A DNA stretch of 64,000 nucleotides, from contig OZ245848.1 in NCBI GenBank assembly GCA_965228955.1, positions 1,054,001 to 1,118,000 of the forward strand, read 5' to 3'. This DNA is from JANSWY01 sp965228955. Lineage in GTDB: Bacteria > Bacteroidota > Bacteroidia > Cytophagales > Cyclobacteriaceae. The translations under genes and the position numbers were made by a program. Shown here piece by piece: positions 43,201 through 51,988 of the stretch (within the stretch, counting starts at the first letter, position 1; every line of letters starts with the position of its first letter). Below the pieces are notes generated by a model, which worked only from the letters and a program-made list of their open reading frames with translations, was not told the origin of the DNA and ran no database searches.

Positions 43201-43634
43201 TTGTGGAAGAAGCAGTAATGATGGAGTTTGATCGTTTAACTGAAAGAGGTGGAGTTCTTGGTGCAATGGAAACGATGTACCAGAGAAGTAAAATCCAGGA
43301 AGAGAGCTTGTATTACGAAACTTTAAAACATACGGGAGAATATCCAATTGTAGGTGTTAATACCTTCTTATCTTCTAAAGGATCTCCAACTATCATTCCT
43401 CAGGAAGTAATCAGAGCGACTACAGAAGAGAAGGAATACCAGATTGAGATGCTTGGTAATCTTCATAAAGCAAACGACGAAAAGTCTAATGAGAAGCTTA
43501 AGAATTTGCAGCAGGTGGCTATCCAAAATGGTAACATTTTCGAGGAGTTGATGGAGACTGTGAAGTATTGTTCTTTGGGTCAGATCACGAATGCCATGTT
43601 TGAAGTAGGTGGCCAGTACCGAAGAAATATGTAA
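40236..43634 (+). CDS. icmF: Fused isobutyryl-CoA mutase (IcmF)
   Basis: An 1132-residue cytosolic fusion. Residues about 18-145 are the B12-binding domain with the DGHD loop (Asp29, His31). About 200-430 is a MeaB-type G-protein chaperone with Walker A GITGTGGAGKSS near 206-217. From about 570 to the end is the mutase large subunit, with FPFTAGVFPFKR, GNSGVSICCLDD and YHIAEAGANP. The Phe-containing FTAGVF region, where methylmalonyl-CoA mutases have Tyr, supports the isobutyryl/n-butyryl (or pivalyl-like) specificity known for IcmF. It rearranges branched acyl-CoA using adenosylcobalamin while the G domain edits the cofactor. It is monocistronic with a strong terminator. Confidence 0.95.
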   Translation: MSKDTMHAEAKPYQPKNHIRIVTAASLFDGHDAAINIMRRIIQSTGCEVIHLGHNRSVKEIVDCAIQEDANAIAITSYQGGHVEYFKYMYDLLKEKGATQIKIFGGGGGTILPEEIKELHDYGINRIYSPDDGRAMGLQGMINDMIQSCDFPIGMSLNGEVSKLDKSSAPSIARLISAAENFPENSKDILDSIKKRSETATTPVLGITGTGGAGKSSLVDELVRRFLIDFDDKNIAVISVDPSKRKTGGALLGDRIRMNSISSDRVYMRSLATRQSNLALSKYVQDAVDIVKAAEFDLIILETSGIGQSDTEIIEHSDLSLYVMTPEYGAATQLEKIDMLDFADVIALNKFDKRGALDALRDVKKQFKRNHNLWDAKEEDLPVYGTIASQFNDPGMNKLYRVIIDKIVERTGANLKSDFHATDEMSEKVFIIPPKRTRYLSEIADAIRDYNGWTDKQKDIAQNLYGIQKSIDTIGNTNVDDKDRLIKQLQEVYQSVALDLDPRNQKILDEWDAKKANYQGDEFVYKVRDKEIRVKTHTESLSHSKIPKISLPRYEAWGDLLRWNLQENVPGEFPFTAGVFPFKREGEDPTRMFAGEGGPERTNRRFHYVSKGLPAARLSTAFDSVTLYGEDPDHRPDIYGKIGNSGVSICCLDDAKKLYSGFNLCDPTTSVSMTINGPAATICAFFMNAAIDQQCELYIKENGLEAEINSKIDEIYKAKGVARPQYQGDLPEGNDGLGLMLLGVTGDQVLPKDVYEPIKAKALSSVRGTVQADILKEDQAQNTCIFSTEYSLRVMGDVQQYFIDHIVRNFYSVSISGYHIAEAGANPITQLALTLSNGFTFVEYYASRGMDINKFAPNLSFFFSNGVDPEYAVIGRVARRIWAKAMKQKYNADERSQKLKYHIQTSGRSLHAQEIDFNDIRTTLQALYAIYDNCNSLHTNAYDEAITTPTEESVRRAMAIQLIINKELGLAKNENPIQGAFIIEELTDLVEEAVMMEFDRLTERGGVLGAMETMYQRSKIQEESLYYETLKHTGEYPIVGVNTFLSSKGSPTIIPQEVIRATTEEKEYQIEMLGNLHKANDEKSNEKLKNLQQVAIQNGNIFEELMETVKYCSLGQITNAMFEVGGQYRRNM

Positions 43635-43648
43635 GGATTAAAAACAGA

Positions 43649-43679
43649 AAAGACCTTAATTTAATTAAGGTCTTTCTTT
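43649..43679. terminator. Terminator of icmF
   Basis: A perfect 11-bp stem AAAGACCTTAA (43649-43659) with TTAAGGTCTTT (43665-43675), five-base loop, then CTTTG. Confidence 0.88.
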
Positions 43680-43915
43680 GAATAGCTGGTTCAATTTTCC
43701 GTCGCTGGTTGTAATTCCGTATATAGCTGAGGCTGTGTTTTCAAAAGCTGATTTAAGCCCTAAATTCCTGTTTCCGTAGCTGAACAATTTCGAAATCCAT
43801 AGCTGATTAATTTCTCATTGTTGATTCAAAGGTGCACACAAAATCTGTGGTAAAAAACCTTGTCCGGATAAGCCTGTGAAACTTCCGGTGAATAGGAATA
43901 ATAAGGATTAGAGGT
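43680..43915. other. Convergent intergenic region with recurring AGCTG
   Basis: Between icmF and the LytTR gene, GCTG recurs at 43685, 43704, 43726, 43747, 43779 and 43802 (also CCTG at 43767), mostly spaced 19-23 bp and usually preceded by TA and followed by an AT-rich stretch. The spacing is irregular. No gene with a start codon is seen. Confidence 0.3.
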
Positions 43916-44635
43916 TCACATTAAACCCTTTGCTTTCAGTAAATTAAAGAAGGCTGTTCGGTAAGTATCGCTCACAGGAATCCATTTTTCATTGATAAAG
44001 ACTCTGGATTTTTCCAATTCCTGAATTTGTGTGATTGCCACAACAAAGGATTTGTGAACTCTAACAAACTGATCATTCGAAAGTTTCTCTAATAAAGAAT
44101 TGAAATTCTGAAGTGTCAGGATTCTCTCAGTGGTTGTGTAAATACTTAAGTAGTCTTTAAGACCTTCGATATACAGGATGTCATTGATAACTACTTTTCT
44201 CCATTTGTTTTCAGTCTTCACAAATAGAAACCCTTCATTTTGCTCAGTTTCATTTTCTGATATTGTAGGAACAAACGCCATCCGGTCCAAAGCCTTTTGG
44301 GCACTTTCCAGGAATCTGTCAAAAGCAATTGGCTTTAACAAATAATCTGTCGCATCCAATTGATATCCTTCAAGAGCATATTGGTCATACGCAGTGGTGA
44401 ATATTACCTGAGGTTTGTTCTTTAAAATACTCACAAGCTGTGTCCCTTTAATGTCAGGCATCTGGATGTCCAGATAAATCAAATCAACGTTATGTTGTTT
44501 TAAATAGGATAAAGCTTCCAGGCCATTATCAAATTGTGCTACAAGTTTCAGGAAAGGAATTTTCTCAATGTAGTCAACCACCTTTCTCAGCGCTAAAGGC
44601 TCATCATCTATTGCTATGCATTTGAGTTGATTCAT
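43916..44635 (-). CDS. LytTR-family response regulator
   Basis: A 239-residue regulator. The receiver (1-120) has Asp10-Asp11, phospho-acceptor Asp56 in IYLDIQMPDIKG, Thr in FTTAYDQYALEGY and Lys in LLKPIAFDRF. The C-terminal LytTR domain (about 135-239) includes ILYIEGLKDYLSIYT, LNFNSLLEKL-like helix and FVRVHKSFVVAI. Its start overlaps the stop of the sensor gene by 4 bp. It probably controls the divergent ABC/peptidase genes or the wider envelope. Confidence 0.95.
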   Translation of the reverse strand: MNQLKCIAIDDEPLALRKVVDYIEKIPFLKLVAQFDNGLEALSYLKQHNVDLIYLDIQMPDIKGTQLVSILKNKPQVIFTTAYDQYALEGYQLDATDYLLKPIAFDRFLESAQKALDRMAFVPTISENETEQNEGFLFVKTENKWRKVVINDILYIEGLKDYLSIYTTTERILTLQNFNSLLEKLSNDQFVRVHKSFVVAITQIQELEKSRVFINEKWIPVSDTYRTAFFNLLKAKGLM

Positions 44636-45711
44636 TGGATTTTTGTCAGGGTTAATTCTACCGTAAATTCTTTTCCAGAATCTTCTATTTGAAGTTTGTG
44701 ATTGCCGGGATACAAGAGCTCCAGTCTTCTTTTTACATTTTTTAAACCAATACCACCTACAGCGTCCTTTTCTTCTACATTGTTATCATTAACATTATTT
44801 TGTATGTAGAAGAAAATTGAACCTTCCTGCGTATTAATTTTTATATCGATTTCCGGGCCATTGATGGCAGCAGCGTGTTTGAATGCATTCTCTACAAAAG
44901 GAACTAACAACATAGGAGCAATTTCTATCGTACTGTCCACTCCATTGACGTCAATCTTAATCTTTGATGGGTCCTTAAGCCTCATTTTTTGAAGTTCGAT
45001 GTATGCTTTTAGGTATTCAATTTCTTTGCTGAGAGGTACATTGCTTGTGTTTGTTTCATATAACATGTACCTCATAATTGATGACAGTTTGACAATCGCT
45101 TCAGAAGCCTCCTTGGAATGTGGGTAAACCAAAGTATCAATGTTATTCAGCACATTAAACAAGAAGTGAGGGCTAACCTGATTTTTCAGCATGGCCAATT
45201 CACTGGTTAAACGTTCTTTTTCCATCTTCTCCTGTAATCTGATATTCCTAAACCAATCAAGAATGAACCGTACGGTGAAAGCAAATAGTATTAGAAAGAA
45301 TGGTGTGTAAAACCTTCTGAAAAATTCAATGATATAATAAATGTGTTGTTGATCTTCCTCATACGGCATCACAAGTGATGGAATAGATTGGAGGTTCAAT
45401 AAGTAGTCAATTCCAAACTTTAAAGGAGGATAAAAAAGTATAAGAGCAATAGAGATTCCAAAGAACTTCCATGTTTTGTTAGGGAACCACTTTGGTATTA
45501 GAATGTAATAATACCCGTAGAAGATTAACCATTTAAAAGGCATTGAAATCACAATCCATAAAATATACTCGGAAAAAGTATAGCCTTCTTTTACTTCTTT
45601 AGATTCAGACATAATACCCCAAATACATGCCATATATAATACCCAGTAGGCTATGTGGAGCGCTAGCTTGAACTTGCTGGAATGAAGGAATATCTTTTGT
45701 AAAACATTCAT
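44632..45711 (-). CDS. LytS/YehU-type sensor histidine kinase
   Basis: A 359-residue membrane kinase. Four transmembrane helices lie near 15-35, 48-70, 80-105 and 130-150, with no large external sensor, so the signal is probably sensed in the membrane. The His_kinase domain has QVSPHFLFNVLNNID as phosphorylation box, LLVPFVENAFKHA as N box and GGIGLKNVKRRLELLYPG as G box. It forms an operon with the overlapping LytTR gene. Confidence 0.94.
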   Translation of the reverse strand: MNVLQKIFLHSSKFKLALHIAYWVLYMACIWGIMSESKEVKEGYTFSEYILWIVISMPFKWLIFYGYYYILIPKWFPNKTWKFFGISIALILFYPPLKFGIDYLLNLQSIPSLVMPYEEDQQHIYYIIEFFRRFYTPFFLILFAFTVRFILDWFRNIRLQEKMEKERLTSELAMLKNQVSPHFLFNVLNNIDTLVYPHSKEASEAIVKLSSIMRYMLYETNTSNVPLSKEIEYLKAYIELQKMRLKDPSKIKIDVNGVDSTIEIAPMLLVPFVENAFKHAAAINGPEIDIKINTQEGSIFFYIQNNVNDNNVEEKDAVGGIGLKNVKRRLELLYPGNHKLQIEDSGKEFTVELTLTKIQ

Positions 45712-46145
45712 AGAGATTCAAATGTAACCACACCTGTCATCATTTCTACCATAAGGCATTTGTAATCGACAAATCAGGTCTCATAATCTGCAACTCAGTC
45801 ATGATTCTCGGCAACCCGGAATTCTCCTTGTTTCAACCCGCTTGCAGATTTGTTTTAGGCGGTTGTCGATCACTTTTTAATAGAAGGAGTAATCGGTTTT
45901 CATTTGGGTAATTGATTGATCGAGCAACCATTGAGGTTTTCGATCATCCTTTAAACAAAGGTCAAAACTCAAATGCTTACAACTCTATTACAAACTCTAA
46001 GGTCAAAAACTCAAAACAGGCTCCTCTACTCAGGGGAAGCCTTTTTCATTTCCGATAAGCTTGTGGTAAGAGATGTGAGTACTAATACTGAACACTACAA
46101 TTATTTACATAACTCAATTTAATAAGCTTACAAAATCAGAATCTT
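45712..46145 (+). other. Long structured leader with orphan terminator upstream of the ABC operon
   Basis: This 434-bp divergent region holds GATCGA (45918-45923) paired with TCGATC (45940-45945), with inner AACC/GGTT pairing, and farther on a terminator-like hairpin AGGCT, CCTC with GGGG, AGCCT (46018-46042) followed by five T. The terminator lies about 100 bp before the ABC start with no gene ahead of it, so a small RNA or an attenuated leader is possible. AACTC recurs at least four times between 45965 and 46014. The leader TAACTCAATTTAATAAGC precedes the start codon. Confidence 0.45.
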
Positions 46146-47042
46146 ATGAATCTTGAAATCAAAAACTTATCGAAAACTTATGCCAATGGCGTACAAGCGT
46201 TGAAGAATATTAACCTTGATATTCCTGTTGGGATGTTTGGTTTACTGGGACCAAACGGTGCAGGGAAATCGAGTTTAATGAGAACTATAGCTACCCTGCA
46301 AGAGCCAGATACGGGATCCATTACACTTGGTGACCTTGATGTATTAAAGCAAAAGGATGAAGTAAGAAAAATACTTGGTTATCTACCGCAAGAATTTGGT
46401 GTTTACCCAAGGGTTTCGGCAGATGTATTATTGAATCACCTGGCTGTACTTAAGGGAATCAGTAACAAAAAGGAAAGAAAAGAATTAGTTGAGGCGCTTC
46501 TCAATAAAACCAATCTGTGGCACGCCAGAAAGAAAAACCTAGGTGGATATTCAGGTGGTATGAAACAAAGATTTGGAATAGCACAAGCATTACTTTCCAA
46601 TCCAAGACTGATTATAGTGGATGAACCAACAGCTGGCCTTGATCCTGCAGAAAGAAACAGGTTCCTGAATCTGCTAAGTGAGCTAGGAGAAAACACTGTA
46701 GTCATCTTAAGTACTCACATAGTAGATGACGTGAAAGAATTGTGCACCAATATGGCCATTATCAACAAGGGTGAGGTACTTCTAAAAGGAAACCCAATTG
46801 AATCAATCAATGCGATCGAGGGAAGTGTTTGGAAGAAAACTATAGAAAAGAGTGAGTTGGAAGATTACAAAGCTAATCATGCTGTAATCAGTGAAAGGTT
46901 GATAGCTGGAAAACCAGAAATCAGAGTATTCAGTGAGTTTCAACCTGATCCATCTTTCAATTCTGTTGAGGCGGATTTAGAAGATGTTTATTTCTCACAA
47001 ATATCAGGAACAACAGTGAAAGCTGAACCTGCTTTAGTTTAA
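46146..47042 (+). CDS. ABC transporter ATP-binding protein
   Basis: A 298-residue ATPase with Walker A LLGPNGAGKSSL, signature GGYSGGMKQRFG, Walker B RLIIVDEPTAGLDP and switch His in VVILSTHIVDD. The C-terminal 75 residues form a small extra domain common in exporters of the CcmA type. It starts a two-gene unit with the permease/peptidase fusion 28 bp downstream, which it should energise. The divergent LytS/LytTR pair suggests two-component control. Confidence 0.95.
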   Translation: MNLEIKNLSKTYANGVQALKNINLDIPVGMFGLLGPNGAGKSSLMRTIATLQEPDTGSITLGDLDVLKQKDEVRKILGYLPQEFGVYPRVSADVLLNHLAVLKGISNKKERKELVEALLNKTNLWHARKKNLGGYSGGMKQRFGIAQALLSNPRLIIVDEPTAGLDPAERNRFLNLLSELGENTVVILSTHIVDDVKELCTNMAIINKGEVLLKGNPIESINAIEGSVWKKTIEKSELEDYKANHAVISERLIAGKPEIRVFSEFQPDPSFNSVEADLEDVYFSQISGTTVKAEPALV

Positions 47043-47070
47043 TCATTCCCGGACATAAAATATTGAGATC

Positions 47071-50000
47071 ATGTGGTTTAAAATAATGAAATTCGAGCTG
47101 GCCTACAGAAAAAAGAGACCAGCAACTTACATATACTTCGGGATTCTATTTTTAGTAGCGATGCTAGCTGTCTCTACTGATATTGTTACAATTGGTGGAG
47201 GTACCGGACAGGTAAAAGAGAATGCACCTGCAACTCTTGCCTTTATGATGGTAATTACTTCAGCCGTTTTGATGATGATCACTTCTGCAATCATGGGAGT
47301 AGGGGTACTTAGGGACTTTGAGCATCAGACGGAATCAATGGTGTTTACCACTCCAATTTCCAAATTTGACTATCTGTTTGGGAGGTTTTTAGGTTCATTC
47401 ATTGTGACTCTATTTGCCTTCTCAGGATTGTTATTTGGTTTTATCATTGGAGAAATTGCGCCATGGCGTGATGCAGATAAATTGTTACCTCTAAATCTTT
47501 GGGCGGATATACATCCATTTTTGTTTTTTGTGATTCCTAATCTATTCTTTAGCGGTGTACTATTTTTCGTGACAGGAGCTCTGGCCAGAAAGATGGTGGT
47601 AGTCTATGTGCAATGGATAATTTTATTTGTTGTTTACATGGTATCAAACACCCTAACTGCGGAAGTTTCAGATCAGAGTTTAGCTGCTTTGCTGGATCCG
47701 TTTGCTATTAATACGGTTGATTTCGCCAGACAATATTGGACTGTTGCAGAACAGAACTCGATGGTTATCCCAATTGAAGGAGTAGTTCTTTGGAACCGAA
47801 TTCTTTGGGTTGGAATTGGACTTGTTGGTTTAGTGATCGGTTACTTTTCTTTCAGTTTTAATGTAGTTAAGAATTCATTCTTCAAAAAGAAAGTTCAGGA
47901 CAACAGAGATACTTCAAAGACGTCTATGGATGTACCGAAAGTAGGATTCAATTTTGGTTTTGGAACCTATCTATTACAAGTTTGGACTCAGTCGCTGTTT
48001 TATTTCAAGTACATGCTAAAAGGAATACCTTTTATCACAATCACAGTGATGGGATTCTTTATAGTAATTCTTAATTCTTTCTACATCGGAGAAGTCTTTG
48101 GGACCTTTACTTATCCTACGACCTACTTGTTGGTTGAATTGATCACAGGCGCTTTCACCTTATTTTTTGTGATTATCCTGGTGTTCTATTCAGGTGAATT
48201 GGTTTGGAGAGAACGAGATGTTAAAATCTCACTTATTCAGGATGCCTTACCAATGCCTGACTTTGTAAACCTTGTTAGTAAGTTTCTCAGTTTGATAATG
48301 GTTTATGTGGTGATGCTACTTGGGCTAATTGGTTGCGGTGTTGTGATACAGGCATTCAGAGGTTACTACAACTTTGAATTCAACGTCTACTTTGGAACGT
48401 TGTTCACAGATACAATGTCATTACTGATTGTATTTACGCTATTGGCATTCTTTATCCAGGTATTAGTGAATAACAAGTTCCTGGGACATGCTTTGATGAT
48501 TATCTTTTTCATTACTATGGAGGTGTTGGAAAACCTCGGGTTGGAGCATGGATTGTTCCAGTTTGGAAGAGCTAATCTTGGAAGATTCTCTCAGATGAAT
48601 GGTTTCGGTCACTTCGTTACCAATTTCAGCTGGTTTGATTTGTACTGGATTATGTTGTCTGTATTCCTATTTGCTGTGGCGGTAATGTTTGCTGCAAGAG
48701 GAAGTGAGGCTGCTATGAAATGGAGATGGAAAGTAGGTGTACTTCGACTAACAAAACCATTGTTGACTTTTGGAATCTCTGCGTTCCTGGTATTCTGTAT
48801 GTCTGGTTGCTATATCTATTACAATACCAATGTTGTAAACACATACACTAATTCAGATGAAGTGAATGCTTTCTTTGCCAAATATGAAAAGGAATTGAAG
48901 CACTATGAATTTGACAAACAACCGAAGGTTACAGATATCAATTTGAAAGTTGAATTATATCCGGAAACCAGAGATTACTCTGTAGAAGGCTACTATGTGC
49001 TAAAGAATTTTGAGTCAGAACCAATTACGGAGATTCAGATTCAACTTGGTCAAGATCGCGATATGCATCATGAATATGTGACAGTTGGAAGAAAGTCGAC
49101 TATCACAGAAAATTGGGATGATTACAGGTTCTACATTCATGAGCTTGAAACTCCTTTACAGCCTGGGGACACTACGACTTTAAAGTTTAAGTTTGATTAT
49201 ATCACCTCAGGTTTTAAAGAGACCGAAAACAATACATCAATTGTTGGAAACGGAACATTCCTGAATAATTCAAATTTCCCAAGCCTTGGATATAGTGATG
49301 GATTGGAACTTTCTACGGATGATGATAGAAGAGATAACGATTTGGAACCGAAAGAAAGACAGCTTCCAAGAAGTGATGAAAGAGGACTAAGAACAGGGTT
49401 CATTACAGATGATTCTCATGGAGTAGATTTTGAGATTGTTATCGGAACAGTTAGGGATCAGATTGCCATTGCTCCAGGTTACTTGCAAAAGGAATGGGAA
49501 GAAGATGATAGAAAATATTATCACTACAAAATGGATCAACCGATGATGCCATTCTTCAACATTGTATCTGCAAGATATGAGGTCGTAAGAGATAAGACTA
49601 CTATCATGGATGACTCTGTTGAGAAAGAGATCAATTTGGAAATCTATTATCACAAAGGACATGAGTACAACCTTGAAAGTATGATGAAAGGAATGAAAAA
49701 GTCCTTCGCATATTTCTCAGAGAACTTTAGTCCGTATCAATACAGACAGATGAGGATTCTGGAGTTCCCTAGATACTCAAATTTTGCACAGTCTTTTGCC
49801 AATACAGTTCCGTTTTCAGAAGGGATTGGGTTTATGGTAGAAGTTACGGAGGAGGATGATGTTGATGTACCATACTTTGTAACAGCTCACGAATTAGCTC
49901 ATCAGTGGTGGGGGCATCAATTGACACCAGCAGAAGTTCAGGGTGGAGCGGTGCTTTCTGAGACACTTGCTCAATATTCAGCACTAATGGTAATGAAGCA

Positions 50001-50679
50001 GGAATATCCACAGGAACACATCAAAGAATTCCTTCGTGAAGAACTTGATAGATATCTGAGAGGCAGAGCAAGAGAACAAAAGAAAGAAATGCCACTTGAG
50101 CTTGCTGAAAACCAGAGTTATATCCACTATGGTAAAGGAGCAAATATCATGTATGCACTTCAGGATTACATTGGTGAGGATAGTGTGAATGTAGCATTGC
50201 AAAGACTTGTAAGAGATTGGGGTGATTTTGAAAAGAATGGCAGATATGCCACTACAATTGAATTGGTAGATTACCTAAGAGAAGTAACACCAGATAGTCT
50301 TCAAAATGTCATCACGGATTTCTTTGAGAAGATTGTGACGTATGAGAATAAGGTTGATGAATCAACATTCACAACTGCAGGAGACGATTATTTAGTCACT
50401 TTAAAACTCAATACGAAAAAGATGGAATCAGATAGTCTGGGTAACTCTACTACTGTTGCAATCAATGACTGGATTGATGTGGGAGTTTTTACTAAAGATG
50501 AGTCTGGTGATGATAAATTGATCTATCTGAAGAAACATTTATTCAAAGGAGAGGAAAGTGAAATCAGGATCAAGGTGAATGAGAAACCTACTTCAGCCGG
50601 AGTTGATCCATTAAATAAATTGATTGACAGAAATCCAGAGGATAATACTAAAAGTTTAAGTGAGGCCGAATCGGCCTAG
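47071..50679 (+). CDS. ABC permease fused to an M1-family metallopeptidase
   Basis: A 1202-residue fusion. Residues about 1-585 hold twelve or so transmembrane segments of an ABC-2 type permease; the following 600 residues form an extracytoplasmic gluzincin peptidase. Its active site is TAHELAHQWWGHQ with His940, Glu941 and His944; the third zinc ligand is Glu964 in LSETLAQYSAL, one residue farther than in classical M1 enzymes. A cysteine in FCMSGCYIYY near 575 lies in the last helix. It probably exports peptides or trims substrates during transport. A strong terminator follows. Confidence 0.92.
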   Translation: MWFKIMKFELAYRKKRPATYIYFGILFLVAMLAVSTDIVTIGGGTGQVKENAPATLAFMMVITSAVLMMITSAIMGVGVLRDFEHQTESMVFTTPISKFDYLFGRFLGSFIVTLFAFSGLLFGFIIGEIAPWRDADKLLPLNLWADIHPFLFFVIPNLFFSGVLFFVTGALARKMVVVYVQWIILFVVYMVSNTLTAEVSDQSLAALLDPFAINTVDFARQYWTVAEQNSMVIPIEGVVLWNRILWVGIGLVGLVIGYFSFSFNVVKNSFFKKKVQDNRDTSKTSMDVPKVGFNFGFGTYLLQVWTQSLFYFKYMLKGIPFITITVMGFFIVILNSFYIGEVFGTFTYPTTYLLVELITGAFTLFFVIILVFYSGELVWRERDVKISLIQDALPMPDFVNLVSKFLSLIMVYVVMLLGLIGCGVVIQAFRGYYNFEFNVYFGTLFTDTMSLLIVFTLLAFFIQVLVNNKFLGHALMIIFFITMEVLENLGLEHGLFQFGRANLGRFSQMNGFGHFVTNFSWFDLYWIMLSVFLFAVAVMFAARGSEAAMKWRWKVGVLRLTKPLLTFGISAFLVFCMSGCYIYYNTNVVNTYTNSDEVNAFFAKYEKELKHYEFDKQPKVTDINLKVELYPETRDYSVEGYYVLKNFESEPITEIQIQLGQDRDMHHEYVTVGRKSTITENWDDYRFYIHELETPLQPGDTTTLKFKFDYITSGFKETENNTSIVGNGTFLNNSNFPSLGYSDGLELSTDDDRRDNDLEPKERQLPRSDERGLRTGFITDDSHGVDFEIVIGTVRDQIAIAPGYLQKEWEEDDRKYYHYKMDQPMMPFFNIVSARYEVVRDKTTIMDDSVEKEINLEIYYHKGHEYNLESMMKGMKKSFAYFSENFSPYQYRQMRILEFPRYSNFAQSFANTVPFSEGIGFMVEVTEEDDVDVPYFVTAHELAHQWWGHQLTPAEVQGGAVLSETLAQYSALMVMKQEYPQEHIKEFLREELDRYLRGRAREQKKEMPLELAENQSYIHYGKGANIMYALQDYIGEDSVNVALQRLVRDWGDFEKNGRYATTIELVDYLREVTPDSLQNVITDFFEKIVTYENKVDESTFTTAGDDYLVTLKLNTKKMESDSLGNSTTVAINDWIDVGVFTKDESGDDKLIYLKKHLFKGEESEIRIKVNEKPTSAGVDPLNKLIDRNPEDNTKSLSEAESA

Positions 50680-50726
50680 GTAATAGGATCCTGAAGCGGT
50701 AAGCTTTGGGTATGTAAGTAAATTTA

Positions 50727-50757
50727 AACCCTGAAGTATGTTACTTCAGGGTTTTTT
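50727..50757. terminator. Rho-independent terminator
   Basis: A perfect 12-bp stem AACCCTGAAGTA (50727-50738) with TACTTCAGGGTT (50742-50753), three-base loop, then TTTT. It lies between the permease/peptidase gene and the convergent membrane-protein gene. Confidence 0.93.
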
Positions 50758-50764
50758 AGTGACT

Positions 50765-51352
50765 TTAGAATCTCCAACCAATTGCTAATCTCGCCTCTGG
50801 CCTGAATCCTCCCATATAGAAATCAACGAAGTAATTTGAAAGATCGAATAAAAGTTGGTCAAGATCATCTTCAATTACAGGGTTTTCCGTCCAATTCTTA
50901 TCATAGATTAAGGCATATCTAATTCCAACGGATGTATCGATCACAAATCTTTTCTGTTTTCCCAGGAGCCATTGTTTACCTGACTTTAAGCCAATATAAC
51001 CTCCGTTAATTTGCAATTCAGGATCGTGGTATGATCTGTATCTAAGGAATGGCGCTATATATGCACCATTGAAAGCATCTTTATTCCAATAATATCTTAT
51101 ACCGGAGTTAATGGAATAGGTTCTCTGGGATTCATAAGCAAGAGTAATATCACCACCCAATTCCCAGGAAACAGCTTCTCCGGTTTTTATTTCTACAGAA
51201 CCTTTTACCCCTCCAGCAGTGATGGCTGTAAAAGGTAAGTTCAACTTCATTATTGCTCCTCCTGACGTTTCTGTTTCCGAATTGTTGTTTTGACTAAAAC
51301 TTGTAATGCTAATTAAGCTTGCGAGTACTAATAATGTTAATCTCATTTTCAT
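50765..51352 (-). CDS. Predicted outer-membrane beta-barrel protein
   Basis: A 195-residue protein with signal MKMRLTLLVLASLISITSFSQ. The rest alternates short beta strands with turns (FTAITAGGVKGSVEIKTG, then ITLAYESQRTYSINSGIRYYW and AYIAPFLRYRSYH) and ends in aromatic Phe after RLAIGWR, typical of a small outer-membrane barrel. No named family is recognised. It is monocistronic. Confidence 0.72.
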   Translation of the reverse strand: MKMRLTLLVLASLISITSFSQNNNSETETSGGAIMKLNLPFTAITAGGVKGSVEIKTGEAVSWELGGDITLAYESQRTYSINSGIRYYWNKDAFNGAYIAPFLRYRSYHDPELQINGGYIGLKSGKQWLLGKQKRFVIDTSVGIRYALIYDKNWTENPVIEDDLDQLLFDLSNYFVDFYMGGFRPEARLAIGWRF

Positions 51353-51482
51353 AGTTTGTTAGTTATCAATAAGAGATTGGTTCTTCGTAACATATCAGCA
51401 GTGACCCGAGGAGGTTGGAACTGGTTGGAAGACAACTATGATTTAGTGTGGATTTGAAAGTTTTCTTGCCTTAAGACAAGAA
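51353..51482. other. Intergenic region without recognised features
   Basis: The gap between the barrel-protein start and the terminator of the next minus-strand gene holds presumed promoter sequence for the barrel gene only; I see no repeat or hairpin. Confidence 0.4.
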
Positions 51483-51506
51483 AAAAGCCTCCATGTGGAG
51501 GCTTTT
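51483..51506 (-). terminator. Terminator of the first small paralog
   Basis: A 10-bp stem AAAAGCCTCC (51483-51492) with GGAGGCTTTT (51497-51506), loop ATGT, continued by T-rich sequence on the minus strand. Confidence 0.88.
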
Positions 51507-51534
51507 CAAATGTCAAAAACTCAATTAATTTCTT

Positions 51535-51750
51535 TTATGCTACAGCGTATTCATTGATCATTTGGTTGATCATGCTGCTTTGTTGTTGTAATCTTGATAT
51601 TTGCTTGAGGTTGGAGCTTGCCTGGATTTGCGTATCTAGTTCGTTTACAATCTTGGTAGCGCAAGTTTTGAATAGCGTATTCTTTTCGTCTACTACCATT
51701 TCTATTAGGATTCTTACACTAAGGTCGTTGATTTTAATTGCTGGTTTCAT
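51535..51750 (-). CDS. Small paralogous protein A (FxxC helical family)
   Basis: A 71-residue protein from ATG 51750 (MKPAIKINDLSVRIL); a TTG three codons earlier is less likely because paralogs start at the same point. It shares with three neighbours the start M-x-PAI, a Phe-x-x-Cys (F27, C30), a Ser 15 residues after the Cys, a Leu at +24 and hydrophobics at +34/+35, all without gaps. It is predicted to be two helices. No known domain is recognised. A terminator follows. Confidence 0.72.
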   Translation of the reverse strand: MKPAIKINDLSVRILIEMVVDEKNTLFKTCATKIVNELDTQIQASSNLKQISRLQQQSSMINQMINEYAVA

Positions 51751-51919
51751 GTTGGTCAAGGTGTTGTTTTGCGATTAACTATAGTAAAGGTATGTTTATC
51801 CTATTTTATATAAAATTAAGTTGGCACCAACCGGTTAATTGCAGTTCGAATGGGAAGAATGATTGAGTAAGTGATTGTAAAGTATTGAATGGCAAAAGAG
51901 TAGGGTATAATAAATGAAA

Positions 51920-51948
51920 AAGCCGTTCTCATTTGTAGAGAACGGCTT
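51920..51948 (-). terminator. Terminator of the second small paralog
   Basis: A perfect 11-bp stem AAGCCGTTCTC (51920-51930) with GAGAACGGCTT (51938-51948), loop of seven bases, then TTTCATTT on the minus strand. Confidence 0.88.
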
Positions 51949-51988
51949 AGTACATAGCTGACTGAATTATATCTTTAGGCAGCTGTGC

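Noticed and set aside
43665..43814. A 49-codon open stretch on the minus strand after icmF with protein-like composition (for example ASAIYGITTSDGKLNQLF).
   Set aside because: It has no usable start codon, overlaps the icmF terminator and is short. It might be a gene relic but cannot be supported.
43680..43830. AGCTG repeats as a second 21-bp array.
   Set aside because: Spacing varies (19, 22, 21, 32 and 23 bp between GCTG copies), unlike the strict phasing at 30.8-31.1 kb.
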